From contig JACRFB010000052.1 in assembly GCA_016218045.1 (NCBI GenBank), forward strand, positions 16,481 through 80,480: DNA of 64,000 bases, read 5' to 3'. Origin of the DNA: Ignavibacteriota bacterium. Its GTDB lineage: Bacteria > Bacteroidota > Ignavibacteria > SZUA-365. Below the pieces are notes generated by a model. The model had not been told where the DNA came from. It worked only from the letters and a program-made list of their open reading frames with translations, and searched no databases. Positions within the stretch are counted from its first letter, which is position 1. Every line of letters starts with the position of its first letter. Of the stretch, positions 34,916 to 43,468 are shown one piece after another. The position numbers and the translations under genes are program-made.

Positions 34916-36747
34916 CAGTCCGCCAGGTGGGGAACGACTTTGGGGCGCCGCTCGTCCGGAGTTGCGACGCGCAGACTGTCGCCTCCCGCGGTTCCGGCGC
35001 CTGGTCCGAACAGCGCGTACCGCATGATGGATCCTGCGACCGGCGCCGCCGCATCACCACCCCAGCCGCCGTTCTCGATGATGACGGCCACGGCAACCTT
35101 TGGATTTTTGTACGGGGCGAATCCCACAAACCATGCGTGGTCGCGGCCGTGAGGATTTTGCGCGGTGCCTGTCTTGCCCGCCGCCTGAGCGCCGCCGATG
35201 CGTGCCGCGTATCCCGTGCCGTTCCCGTTCACCGCGCGGAACATTCCATACCGCACCGTACTCCACACGTGATCGGCGATGGGCAGCTTCTCGCGCGGCA
35301 CCGGCACCATCTTTTTTCCTCCCGCCGTCCTGTCGATGATGGCGCGCACGACATGGGGACGGAAGTAGGTGCCGCCGTTCGCGATGGTCGCAGTATAGGC
35401 GGCCATCTGCAACGGTGTCGTGTTCACCTCTCCCTGGCCGATGCCCAGACTCACTAGATACCCCTTGTTCCATCGCTTACCGTATCGGCGGTTGTAATAC
35501 GCCTCGCTTGGCAGCACGCCGGGACTTTCCGACGCGATGTCCATGCCGGTCTTCCTCCCGAAGTGAAACATCGCTCCGTAGCGCGACCACGCGTCGAAAC
35601 CGAGCTTGAAGATGAGCTTGTAGAAGAACACGTTGCACGAGTATTCGATGGCGGGGATGACCGAGATGTTTCCGTGCGCGCCGTGGCATTTGAAGGTCAC
35701 GCCCGCAAGGGTGTAAGAGCCCGGGCAGGGGATGGTGGTCTTCTCATCGATGATGCCTTCCTGCAGAGCCGCGACGGCGAGCAGCATTTTGAACGTGGAG
35801 CCGGGGGGATAGGCGGCCATCGAACAACGGTTGTATAACGGATGGCCCTCGTCCTCATTGAGGTTGCGCCAGAGATCGGAGGAAATTCTGCCGGACAAAT
35901 CCTTGAGATCGTAATCGGGGCTGCTTGCAAATGCCAGGATCTCGCCGTTGCTCGGATCGAGTGCGACGATGGATCCTCGACGCCCGCGCAGCAGGCGCTC
36001 GGCGTAATCCTGCAACTTCATGTCGAGCGACAGCACGATGTCGGATCCTTCCGTGGCCGCCTCGTCGGAACGTCCGTTCTCGAAACTCTCCACCACCTTG
36101 CCGCGGCTGTCGACTGTGTAGTACCCGTAGCCCTTCACACCGCGCAGCACATCCTCGTAGTAGGCCTCGAGTCCGCTGTATCCGACGATGTCGCCGGGTT
36201 GATAATACGGGCCCTTCTTCTCGAGCAGCTTCTGCGAAATTTCCTTTGTGTACCCGATGAGATGCGCCATGCGCGCCTGCATCTTGTACTCGCGCCGGCT
36301 CTCGACCAGATAACTCACTCCCGGCAGCGCGGCGCGATTTTCCTCGAGCAGCGCCAATTGTTCGAAGGTGATGTCGCGCGCAATCTTGACGGGTTCGAAC
36401 GCGTTCCGTGTCGATTTTGAGATGCGGTACCGCACGAGATTTGAATCGAGGGCGAAGAGGCGGCTCAGGAGGGGAAGGCTGCTCCACGAGAACTCGAACG
36501 GTGTGACGGTGAGTGTGTACGACGGATTGTTGTCCACCACCACCTTCATCTCACGGTCGTATATAAGGCCGCGCATCGGTTCCCGCGCGATGCGGCGGAG
36601 CGAGTTGCGTGCAGCGTGTTCGCGGAATGCGTCGTATTCCACGAACTGCAGATGGTACAGCCGGTAGCCCAGCAGCGCGAACCCAGCGAGGAAAATGCCG
36701 TAGATGACGATGCCCCGGCGCGACGAGGAGAAGTGCTCGCTATCCAT
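34915..36747 (-). CDS. mrdA: Penicillin-binding protein 2 (elongation transpeptidase)
   Basis: A 610-residue class B PBP. It has an N-terminal membrane anchor (GIVIYGIFLAGFALLGYRLY), a dimerisation/pedestal domain with RGLIYDREMKVVVDNNPSYT, and the transpeptidase domain: SxxK in AAYPPGSTFKML, SxN in EYSCNVFFYKL and KTG in AAGKTGTAQNPHG. It crosslinks peptidoglycan during cell elongation with RodA, encoded immediately downstream. The start overlaps the mreD end by 8 nt. Confidence 0.95.
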   Translation of the reverse strand: MDSEHFSSSRRGIVIYGIFLAGFALLGYRLYHLQFVEYDAFREHAARNSLRRIAREPMRGLIYDREMKVVVDNNPSYTLTVTPFEFSWSSLPLLSRLFALDSNLVRYRISKSTRNAFEPVKIARDITFEQLALLEENRAALPGVSYLVESRREYKMQARMAHLIGYTKEISQKLLEKKGPYYQPGDIVGYSGLEAYYEDVLRGVKGYGYYTVDSRGKVVESFENGRSDEAATEGSDIVLSLDMKLQDYAERLLRGRRGSIVALDPSNGEILAFASSPDYDLKDLSGRISSDLWRNLNEDEGHPLYNRCSMAAYPPGSTFKMLLAVAALQEGIIDEKTTIPCPGSYTLAGVTFKCHGAHGNISVIPAIEYSCNVFFYKLIFKLGFDAWSRYGAMFHFGRKTGMDIASESPGVLPSEAYYNRRYGKRWNKGYLVSLGIGQGEVNTTPLQMAAYTATIANGGTYFRPHVVRAIIDRTAGGKKMVPVPREKLPIADHVWSTVRYGMFRAVNGNGTGYAARIGGAQAAGKTGTAQNPHGRDHAWFVGFAPYKNPKVAVAVIIENGGWGGDAAAPVAGSIMRYALFGPGAGTAGGDSLRVATPDERRPKVVPHLAD

Positions 36748-37267
36748 TGACGGCCTTCTGCATGTCGACGCGACGGCTCTGCCGCGACAGGATAAGCACT
36801 ACGATAAGTACGATGACGGCCGTGTACACGGCGCCGCCGAAACCGTGTTGCACTATCGCCAGCAGCACATCGGTGTCGAGTGTGCGGAAATACAGCAGGA
36901 GGGACAGGATCTGATGGAAAAAGACCAGGCCGGCCGTACGCGTCATGAAGCGCGGCAGGCGTCCAAACGGTTCACTGCGCTCCGGATCGTACAGGATGCC
37001 CGCGCCGAAGCCCGTCAGGGTTTTTGCGAGCGCGAGTATGCCGACCACTTCGCCCGAGGCAAGGTCCATGATCAGGCCCGCGCCGAAGCCCAATGCTGTC
37101 GCGGGAAGACGGCCCAGCCGGTGGGCAATGAAGATCAATCCCACGAGCGGCAGGTCAGGAGCAACGCCGCCGATGGAGAGGTACCGCGCGAAGAGGACCT
37201 GCAGCAGGATCAGACCGAGCAGAAGGGCGGAAGCGCGGAGTATCTCGCGGACGGTCTGCGACATCAC
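36740..37267 (-). CDS. mreD: Rod shape-determining protein MreD
   Basis: A 175-residue membrane protein with five or six helices, assigned to MreD by hydrophobicity, size and position between mreC and mrdA. Typical fragments are RYLSIGGVAPDLPLVGLIFI and GFGAGLIMDLASGEVVGILA. It is part of the elongasome membrane complex. It overlaps the mreC stop by 4 nt. Confidence 0.88.
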   Translation of the reverse strand: MMSQTVREILRASALLLGLILLQVLFARYLSIGGVAPDLPLVGLIFIAHRLGRLPATALGFGAGLIMDLASGEVVGILALAKTLTGFGAGILYDPERSEPFGRLPRFMTRTAGLVFFHQILSLLLYFRTLDTDVLLAIVQHGFGGAVYTAVIVLIVVLILSRQSRRVDMQKAVNG

Positions 37268-38103
37268 GTCGGCTCCTTCGGCGTGACGCGCTGCTCGAGT
37301 TCATCTTGACCCGGTTTGCGTGTGTAACGAATGACAAACACTCGTTCGAGCCGTTCGAATTGTACACCGGGGCTGACGTCGATGCGGCTGAAAATGCCGC
37401 GCTCGCCGGGTCCGATCGACAGGACCACTCCGATCGGTATTTCGGCGGGAAACGTGTTCGAGTACTCGGACGTCACGATGGTGTCGCCTGGAACGACGTC
37501 CGCCGTTTTCAACACGTTGAACAGGAGCAGCGACGCGCCGCTCTCCCAGCCGATGATCCCGTCGACACGTGTGCGGGCGATCTTCGCGGTTGCGCGGAAC
37601 GTCTTGCTCGTGGCCAGTTGCACGATCGAGTAGCCGCCGCTGGTTGAAATCACTTTGCCGACGAGCCCGCGTTCATGAACGACAGGCATGCCCGCCGCCA
37701 CGCCGTCGTCGGATCCGACGTTGAGCGTGACTGTCGACTGCCCTGGCGCCGTGCTTTTCCCGACGATCTCGGCGGGAACAAGCTGATGTTGTGATCGCTG
37801 GCTGAATCCCACCATCGAACGCAATTCGTCGTTTTCCTGCTTGAGGCGGCGGAGCTGCATCACTTCCTCCATCAACTCCATGTTGATGGTGCGCATGGTG
37901 CGTATCTCGTCGCGCGCTGTGAACAGCGACGCGAGCCAGCTCGTCGGTGTCTGCGCCGAGGCGAAGACGGCGAGCGCGCCCGCGCGAAGCACCTGCACCT
38001 GGGGGCCGTCGCTGTTGGCGATCAGCACGATCGACACGAGCGAGAGCCCGGCGGCGACGAGATAGTCCCTCAGAGATTCGAGCAGGCGGAGTAGACGCTG
38101 CAT
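37264..38103 (-). CDS. mreC: Rod shape-determining protein MreC
   Basis: A 279-residue protein with an N-terminal helix (LVAAGLSLVSIVLIANS), a coiled-coil stretch (about 65-95: MELMEEVMQLRRLKQENDEL) and the periplasmic beta-barrel core with VPAEIVGKSTAPGQSTVTLN and GMPVVHERGLVGKVISTSGG. It links MreB to PBP2 and RodA. It lies 14 nt after mreB. Confidence 0.92.
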   Translation of the reverse strand: MQRLLRLLESLRDYLVAAGLSLVSIVLIANSDGPQVQVLRAGALAVFASAQTPTSWLASLFTARDEIRTMRTINMELMEEVMQLRRLKQENDELRSMVGFSQRSQHQLVPAEIVGKSTAPGQSTVTLNVGSDDGVAAGMPVVHERGLVGKVISTSGGYSIVQLATSKTFRATAKIARTRVDGIIGWESGASLLLFNVLKTADVVPGDTIVTSEYSNTFPAEIPIGVVLSIGPGERGIFSRIDVSPGVQFERLERVFVIRYTRKPGQDELEQRVTPKEPT

Positions 38104-38117
38104 CGCGGCCCGATCGG

Positions 38118-39143
38118 TTAGTACTTCTTGCCCTTGAGAATGACCTTGCTGTACTTCGGCAAGTTCTCCATGATCGCGCCCGCGCCGCGCACGACGGCTG
38201 TGAGCGGATCTTCCGCGACGTGTACAGGCAGGTGGGTTTCCTGACGGATGCGCGCGTCGAGTCCTTTGAGCAGCGCTCCGCCGCCTGTGAGCATGATGCC
38301 GCGGTCGAGGATGTCGGCCGCGAGTTCCGGCGGCGTGCGCTCGAGCGTGGCTTTGACGGCTTCGACAATGATGCCGATCGGTTCGGCGAGGGCCTCGCGA
38401 ATTTCGGATGAGGACGCTTCAACCGTGGTGGGAAGACCGCCGACCAGGTCGCGGCCCTTCACGCGTACCGCAAGCTCCTGCTTCAGGGGCACGGCGGATC
38501 CGACCTCGCACTTGATGATCTCGGCCGTCCGCTCACCGATGAGCAGATTGTGATTCTTCTTGAAATGCGTGATGATCGCGTTGTTGAGTTCGTCGCCCGC
38601 GATGCGGATCGATTCCTCCTGCACAATACCGCTCAACGCGATCACGGCGATTTCGGTCGTGCCGCCGCCGATGTCGATGATCATGTCGCCGACGGGTGCG
38701 TCGACTTGCAGTCCGATGCCGATGGCCGCCGCCATGGGTTCGGCAACAAGGTACACTTCCTTCGCGCCCGCGTGTTCGCCGCTGTCGCGCACCGCGCGTT
38801 TCTCGACCTCGGTGATGCCGCTCGGCACGGAGATGACAATGCGCCTGCTCGGGACCCAGCTATTCGAAATCTTCTTGATAAAGGCGCGCAGCATACCCTC
38901 GGCGATTTCGAAGTCCGCGATCACGCCGTCGCGCATCGGGCGGATCACCTGAAGGTCGCGATGCGTCTTGCCCTGCATCTCGCGCGCGTCGTTGCCGATG
39001 GCGATGATTTTTTTTGTATTGATGTCGAACGCCACGATGGATGGTTCGCTGAGAACCACGCCCTTGCCCTTCACCCAGATGAGGGTGTTGGCTGTTCCGA
39101 GATCGATGGCGATGTCGTTGGAGAATACGCTAAACAAGCCCAT
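38118..39143 (-). CDS. mreB: Actin-like rod shape protein MreB
   Basis: A 341-residue actin homologue that forms membrane-associated filaments directing lateral wall synthesis. Seen: NDIAIDLGTANTLIWVKGKG (phosphate 1), EPMAAAIGIGLQVDAPVGDM with IDIGGGTTEIAVIAL (phosphate 2) and LTGGGALLKGLDARI (adenosine motif). Length is standard. It lies 18 nt after purH and heads the elongasome part of the operon. Confidence 0.96.
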   Translation of the reverse strand: MGLFSVFSNDIAIDLGTANTLIWVKGKGVVLSEPSIVAFDINTKKIIAIGNDAREMQGKTHRDLQVIRPMRDGVIADFEIAEGMLRAFIKKISNSWVPSRRIVISVPSGITEVEKRAVRDSGEHAGAKEVYLVAEPMAAAIGIGLQVDAPVGDMIIDIGGGTTEIAVIALSGIVQEESIRIAGDELNNAIITHFKKNHNLLIGERTAEIIKCEVGSAVPLKQELAVRVKGRDLVGGLPTTVEASSSEIREALAEPIGIIVEAVKATLERTPPELAADILDRGIMLTGGGALLKGLDARIRQETHLPVHVAEDPLTAVVRGAGAIMENLPKYSKVILKGKKY

Positions 39144-39161
39144 GGGCCTTCCGTGTTCCGG

Positions 39162-40691
39162 TCAGTGTTTGAAATGGCGGATGCCCGTAAAGAGCATCGC
39201 GATGTTGTGGGCGTCGGCGGCGTCGATCACTTCTTGATCGCGGACCGAGCCGCCCGGCTGCACGACTGCTGTCGCGCCTGCGGCGACGGCCTCGAGCAGA
39301 CCGTCGGCAAAGGGGAAAAACGCGTCGGAAGCGACGACGGATCCGTCGAGCGGGAGTCCCGCCTTCTTCGCCTTCATCACTGCGATGGTGCTGCTGTCGA
39401 CGCGCGACATCTGTCCCGCGCCCACGCCGAGCGTTTTAATGTCATTGGTGTACACGATCGCGTTGGACTTCACGTGTTTGGCAACCTTCCACGCGAAAGC
39501 GAGTGCGGCCAGCTCGCGAGCGTCTGGTGCGCGGCGCGTGACACATTTCCATGTGGAGGGATCCTCGACCGCGGTATCAACGGTCTGGCAGAGGCAGCCG
39601 TTGGCGACTGTTTTGATGTCGTACTTCAGGCGCTCCCGCACCGCGCCGCGCTGACGGAGGAGCCGGCGGTCCTTTTTCTGCATGAGCAGCGCGAGTGCGT
39701 CGTCGGTGTAATCGGGTGCGATAAGCACCTCGAGAAAAATCTCGTTGAGTTTTTCGGCGAAGGGGGCGTCGATCACGCGGTTCACCGCAACGATACCGCC
39801 GAAGGCGGATGCAGTGTCGGTGGTAAGCGCCTCGACATAGGCCTCGAGGACGGAAGCACCAATGGCGCAGCCGCAGGGATTCGTGTGTTTGATGATCGCT
39901 GCCGCAGGATGTTCGAATTCCTCGGCGAGCAACGCGGCTGCCTGAATGTCGACGATGTTGTTGAACGACAGTTCCTTGCCGTGCAGCTTCTCGAAGATGC
40001 CGTCGAAGTCGCCGTACAACGCTGCGCTCTGATGCGGATTCTCGCCGTAGCGGAGCGGCATACTCTGCGGAAGCAACAAACGCAGCGTGGCGGGGAGGGT
40101 GCCGTCGCCGACGGAGGAGTTCTCGAGGTGTGTTGCGATGGCGGCATCGTACGCCGCGGTGCGCGCAAACACCTTCCGCGCAAGACGCGCCCGTGTCGCG
40201 GGATCCGTGTCTCCGTCTCGGAGAATTTCAGACAGGACGCTCTCATAATCGGCGGGATCACACACCACCGTGACACTTTCGAAATTTTTTGCCGCGGAAC
40301 GGAGCATTGACGGTCCGCCGATGTCGATCTGTTCGATACACTCCTCGAGCGGCGCACCCGAGGCGACGGTCCTTTCGAAGGGGTATAGATTCACGACCAC
40401 GAGGTCGATCATTCCGATGCCGTGTTCATGCGCCTGCGCCATGTGTTCCGCGACGGGGCGCCGGGCGAGCAGTCCGCCGTGAATCTTCGGATGCAGGGTT
40501 TTGACGCGTCCGTCCATGATTTCCGGGAACCCGGTCACATCGTCGATGCGTGTCACGGGAACGCCGGCGCCGGCGAGCATTGCGTGCGTGCCGCCTGTTG
40601 AGATGAGGTGAATGCCTTTCCCGGCAAGTGCCTGCGCGAAGGGGAGAAGTCCCGTTTTATCGGAAACGCTGAGCAGCGCGGTCGAAATCAT
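39162..40691 (-). CDS. purH: Bifunctional AICAR formyltransferase/IMP cyclohydrolase
   Basis: A 509-residue enzyme for the last two steps of IMP synthesis. The N-terminal MGS-like cyclohydrolase domain (about 1-195) has SVSDKTGLLPFAQALAGKGI, STGGTHAML and VKTLHPKIHGGLLA. The C-terminal formyltransferase domain has LRYGENPHQSAALYGDF, KHTNPCGCAIGASVLEAY (catalytic Lys-His) and DAFFPFADGL. Its start overlaps purN by 4 nt. It is followed by mreB in the same direction. Confidence 0.96.
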   Translation of the reverse strand: MISTALLSVSDKTGLLPFAQALAGKGIHLISTGGTHAMLAGAGVPVTRIDDVTGFPEIMDGRVKTLHPKIHGGLLARRPVAEHMAQAHEHGIGMIDLVVVNLYPFERTVASGAPLEECIEQIDIGGPSMLRSAAKNFESVTVVCDPADYESVLSEILRDGDTDPATRARLARKVFARTAAYDAAIATHLENSSVGDGTLPATLRLLLPQSMPLRYGENPHQSAALYGDFDGIFEKLHGKELSFNNIVDIQAAALLAEEFEHPAAAIIKHTNPCGCAIGASVLEAYVEALTTDTASAFGGIVAVNRVIDAPFAEKLNEIFLEVLIAPDYTDDALALLMQKKDRRLLRQRGAVRERLKYDIKTVANGCLCQTVDTAVEDPSTWKCVTRRAPDARELAALAFAWKVAKHVKSNAIVYTNDIKTLGVGAGQMSRVDSSTIAVMKAKKAGLPLDGSVVASDAFFPFADGLLEAVAAGATAVVQPGGSVRDQEVIDAADAHNIAMLFTGIRHFKH

Positions 40692-41317
40692 GTGCGAGGG
40701 TGCTCCAGAATGTAGGTACGTGATCCGCTGACAGTCACACGGCCTTCCGAAAAGGCCTGCAGGACTGCGGGATAGAGGAGATGTTCTTCGGTGAGGACAC
40801 GCGCCGCGAGCGTTTCCACCGTGTCGTCGTCATGCACGGGCACAACACGCTGGGCGACGATGGGACCGCGGTCGTATTCTTCATCGACAAGATGGACTGT
40901 CGGACCGGAAAATTTTGCGCCCGACTCCAGAACGGCGACATGGACACGCGTCCCGTACATGCCCTTCCCGCCGAAGGCAGGCAGAAGGGCGGGGTGGATG
41001 TTGAGAATGCGGTTCGCGAAGGCGCGCACGAATTCGGCGGGCAGAAGTTTCAGATAACCGCAGAGGGCAATAAAATCGGCCCCGTGCCGTTGTGTTGCCT
41101 CCAGGAGAATTGCGCCGCGGGCGGGTGAGGACAGGTCTTCGGAGGTGAGAATCCGCGTGGGTATGCCCTCGGCAGTCGCAAATGTCACTGCTCCACACGT
41201 GGCCTTGTCGGTCACGAGCAGCACAATACGCGCCGCAAGCCGTCCTTCGGAGACAGCCCGGTGTATGGAACGGAAATTGGAGCCGTTTCCTGAGGCGAAT
41301 ATGGCGAGATTCAGCAC
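40688..41317 (-). CDS. purN: Phosphoribosylglycinamide formyltransferase
   Basis: A 209-residue GAR transformylase. It has NLAIFASGNGSNFRSIHRAV at the N-terminus, FIALCGYLKLLPAEFVRAF, NIHPALLPAFGGKGMYG (catalytic His) and SGPTVHLVDEEYDRGPIVAQ (catalytic Asp). GTG 41317 was chosen because GGAG lies 4 nt upstream and the protein begins immediately with the Rossmann strand; the frame open to 41425 lacks conserved-looking residues. It is first in the purN-purH-mreBCD-mrdA-rodA run and divergent from the cysteine desulfurase gene. Confidence 0.92.
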   Translation of the reverse strand: MLNLAIFASGNGSNFRSIHRAVSEGRLAARIVLLVTDKATCGAVTFATAEGIPTRILTSEDLSSPARGAILLEATQRHGADFIALCGYLKLLPAEFVRAFANRILNIHPALLPAFGGKGMYGTRVHVAVLESGAKFSGPTVHLVDEEYDRGPIVAQRVVPVHDDDTVETLAARVLTEEHLLYPAVLQAFSEGRVTVSGSRTYILEHPRT

Positions 41318-41340
41318 GATTCTCCGGAAAAAATCATCAC

Positions 41341-41371
41341 AAAAAGTACGTAAATGTTGGCGGGGAAACAA
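41341..41371 (-). promoter_or_regulatory. Candidate promoter for purN-purH-mre run
   Basis: On the minus strand TTTG (TTG at 41371-41369) is followed by 20 nt and TACTTTTT (41348-41341), then G at 41340. The -7 element has one extra T before the G compared with TAnnTTTG. It lies 24 nt from the purN GTG, back to back with the promoter candidate for the desulfurase gene. Confidence 0.5.
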
Positions 41372-41386
41372 AGCGGCCGGAGTGCG

Positions 41387-41417
41387 TTGCGCAGGGCCGG
41401 CGGCGGGGGTATTTTCC
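41387..41417 (+). promoter_or_regulatory. Candidate promoter for the cysteine desulfurase run
   Basis: TTG (41387-41389), 20-nt spacer, TATTTTCC (41410-41417), 20 nt before ATG 41438. Spacing is identical to that at the other promoter candidates; the -7 box matches TAnnTT but not the last TG. Confidence 0.4.
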
Positions 41418-41437
41418 TTCCACAATCACATGTAGCC

Positions 41438-42586
41438 ATGCCCCGGACAGCACCCATATATCTGGATTATCTCTCCACGACCCCGGTCGATCCGCTGGTG
41501 CTCGAGGAAATGCTGCCGTATTTCTCCGTGAACTTCGGCAATACCGGAAGTCCGCATTTCTACGGCTGGGAGGCAGGCAATGCAGTGCGGCGTGCCCGCG
41601 ATCGTGTTGCCTCACTCATCGCCGCCGATCCGGGCGATGTGATCTTCACCGCAAGCGCAACCGAGGCGAACAATCTCGCGATTCGAGGCGTGTACACCGC
41701 CGCGGGGAAGGCGGGCGGGCGCATTATCACGAGTTCTATCGAACACAGTTCCGTTCGAGCCGCCTGCGAGGCGCTGGTGCGTTCCGGGGCCGAGCTTGTC
41801 ACGATTCCAAACGACGGATCGGGTCGTCTCGATGTGGCGGCGCTGGAGAGGGCTCTCGATGCCCCCGCGACGCTTGTCAGCATCCAGCACGCGAACAACG
41901 AAATCGGAACGGTGCAGGATCTGCCGCTCATATCCGCGCTGTGCCACGCGCGCGGGGTACTTCTGCATACAGACGCGGCGCAAAGCGCGGGCAAGATCCC
42001 TCTCGACGTGGCGGCTCTCGGCGCGGATCTGCTGACGTTCAGTGCACACAAGATGTACGGCCCCAAAGGCGCCGCGGCGCTGTTCATACGGCCCGGACGG
42101 CCGCGCGTACACCTCGATCCGATTGTGGAGGGCGGGGGCCAGGAACGAGGTCTGCGCGCCGGAACCCTGAATGTTCCAGCCATCGTCGGTTTCGGGAGAG
42201 CCGCAGAACTCGCTCGCGCGCTACTTCCAGACGAGATGTCGCGTCTCGGCACGCTGCGCGACCGCTGCGAAACCGGCCTTCGAGAGATCGAGCCGTCCGT
42301 GCGTATCAACGGTCATCCTGTGCAGCGTCTGCCCGGTGCGACATCCGTGACATTTCCGGGCCGCAGGGCTGACCGTCTGCTCCGCGCGCTGAACGGCATC
42401 GCCATCTCGAGCGGGTCCGCTTGCGCATCCGGCGAGGCCGTACCATCGCGCGTGTTGACGGCCGTTGGTTTGTTTGCCGAAGACGCCGCCGCTACTTTGC
42501 GTATCTGTTTCGGTCGCCCGAGCGGCGAATCGGATCTGAAAACCGCACTCGATGAGTTCCGCCGCGTGCTTTCCGCTTCTGCCTGA
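41438..42586 (+). CDS. Cysteine desulfurase (NifS/IscS family)
   Basis: A 382-residue PLP enzyme that takes sulfur from cysteine for Fe-S clusters and other thio-products. Seen: PIYLDYLSTTPVDPLVLEEM, TASATEANNLAIRG, SSIEHSSVRAACEAL, HTDAAQSAGKIPLDV, SAHKMYGPKG (PLP lysine) and the sulfur-carrying Cys in ISSGSACASGE. It groups with the NifS/IscS class by the long active loop. ATG 41438 starts the family-typical N-terminus. The next genes encode an unknown small protein and an A-type Fe-S carrier, supporting an Fe-S assembly role. No IscU gene is present. Confidence 0.93.
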   Translation: MPRTAPIYLDYLSTTPVDPLVLEEMLPYFSVNFGNTGSPHFYGWEAGNAVRRARDRVASLIAADPGDVIFTASATEANNLAIRGVYTAAGKAGGRIITSSIEHSSVRAACEALVRSGAELVTIPNDGSGRLDVAALERALDAPATLVSIQHANNEIGTVQDLPLISALCHARGVLLHTDAAQSAGKIPLDVAALGADLLTFSAHKMYGPKGAAALFIRPGRPRVHLDPIVEGGGQERGLRAGTLNVPAIVGFGRAAELARALLPDEMSRLGTLRDRCETGLREIEPSVRINGHPVQRLPGATSVTFPGRRADRLLRALNGIAISSGSACASGEAVPSRVLTAVGLFAEDAAATLRICFGRPSGESDLKTALDEFRRVLSASA

Positions 42587-42650
42587 CTTGCAGGCGGACG
42601 CCAATCCTGACGATCAATTCCGTTCATCTCACACACATTCCGGACCTCGC

Positions 42651-42965
42651 ATGAACGTCCCTCCCATCACCGGCAAGGAGAAGGAAATCCTTGCATTCAT
42701 GAAAGAAACCGGCTACCCGGTGTTCCATCGTTCCAACATGTTCTACCGCGATTTTCAGTATGCGGTGCGGGATTACTACCGCGACAAACACAAGGTCGAC
42801 ATCGGATCGCGTGAGAGTGATGCGCGCGGTGAAGCCGTGATCCGCGCCCTCGAGACGGCCGGCATCCTCGTACCCGCAACACCGAACGTGTGGATCCTGC
42901 ACATGGAGGAGTATCTGAATCCTCCAAAGGCGGAAGAGAAAAAGGCGGAAACTCCCGCGGCATAA
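42651..42965 (+). CDS. Unknown 104-residue protein between Fe-S cluster genes
   Basis: I do not recognise this family. The product starts MNVPPITGKEKEILAFMKET and looks soluble and mostly helical. It is rich in aromatic and charged residues (GYPVFHRSNMFYRDFQYAVR, DYYRDKHKVDIG) with an invariant-looking EAVIRALETAGILVP, then a hydrophobic strand NVWILHMEEYL and a Lys/Glu/Ala tail. There are no cysteines, so it is not itself a cluster ligand by Cys. The helix ending in ALETAGILVP resembles small winged-helix folds, but this is a guess. ATG 42651 is 64 nt after the desulfurase, and the A-type carrier follows 63 nt later; the context suggests a factor in Fe-S assembly or its regulation. Confidence 0.75.
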   Translation: MNVPPITGKEKEILAFMKETGYPVFHRSNMFYRDFQYAVRDYYRDKHKVDIGSRESDARGEAVIRALETAGILVPATPNVWILHMEEYLNPPKAEEKKAETPAA

Positions 42966-43028
42966 TTGGTGTTTGATGATGTGAGCGCTCTGCGCGATCA
43001 GTCACACACAAGTTGAAAGGCAATTCCC

Positions 43029-43385
43029 ATGTCTGATATGCTCACCGAAACCGGCCAGGAAATCACGCTGACTGAAAAGGCGGCTGCCGAGATCCAGTCG
43101 ATCATGAAGGACAACAACATTCCCGACACCTACGGCCTGCGCATCGGCGTGAAGGGCGGCGGCTGTTCCGGGCTCTCGTACTCCCTCGGCTTCGATGGAG
43201 AAATCCGTGAGACCGATGCGGTGATGGAGTTGAAGGGGATCAAGTTCGTGATCGATGCCAAGAGCCTGTTCTATCTCGGCGGCACGGAACTCGATTTCTC
43301 CGACGGTCTGAACGGAAGGGGCTTTGTCTTCAACAATCCGAATGCGGTCCGTACCTGCGGGTGCGGGAGTTCCTTCGGGGTGTGA
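43029..43385 (+). CDS. A-type iron-sulfur carrier (IscA/ErpA family)
   Basis: A 118-residue HesB-like protein. The three cluster-binding cysteines are present: GGGCSGLSYSLGFD and RTCGCGSSFGV at the C-terminus. It accepts Fe or an Fe-S cluster and passes it to apo-enzymes. Length and motif fit IscA/ErpA/SufA; the subfamily cannot be settled here. It is followed by a rho-independent terminator. Confidence 0.93.
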   Translation: MSDMLTETGQEITLTEKAAAEIQSIMKDNNIPDTYGLRIGVKGGGCSGLSYSLGFDGEIRETDAVMELKGIKFVIDAKSLFYLGGTELDFSDGLNGRGFVFNNPNAVRTCGCGSSFGV

Positions 43386-43391
43386 CACAGG

Positions 43392-43416
43392 CGGGGTCCA
43401 CGACGGACCCCGTTTT
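43392..43416 (+). terminator. Rho-independent terminator after the Fe-S genes
   Basis: CGGGGTCC (43392-43399), loop ACGAC, GGACCCCG (43405-43412), followed by TTTT (43413-43416): an 8-bp GC-rich stem with a U-tail, 6 nt after the stop codon. It separates the Fe-S carrier gene from the superoxide dismutase gene. Confidence 0.85.
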
Positions 43417-43468
43417 CCGTACGATACCGACACTCACACACCACACGTTTATATCTCGGAGGATTCAC

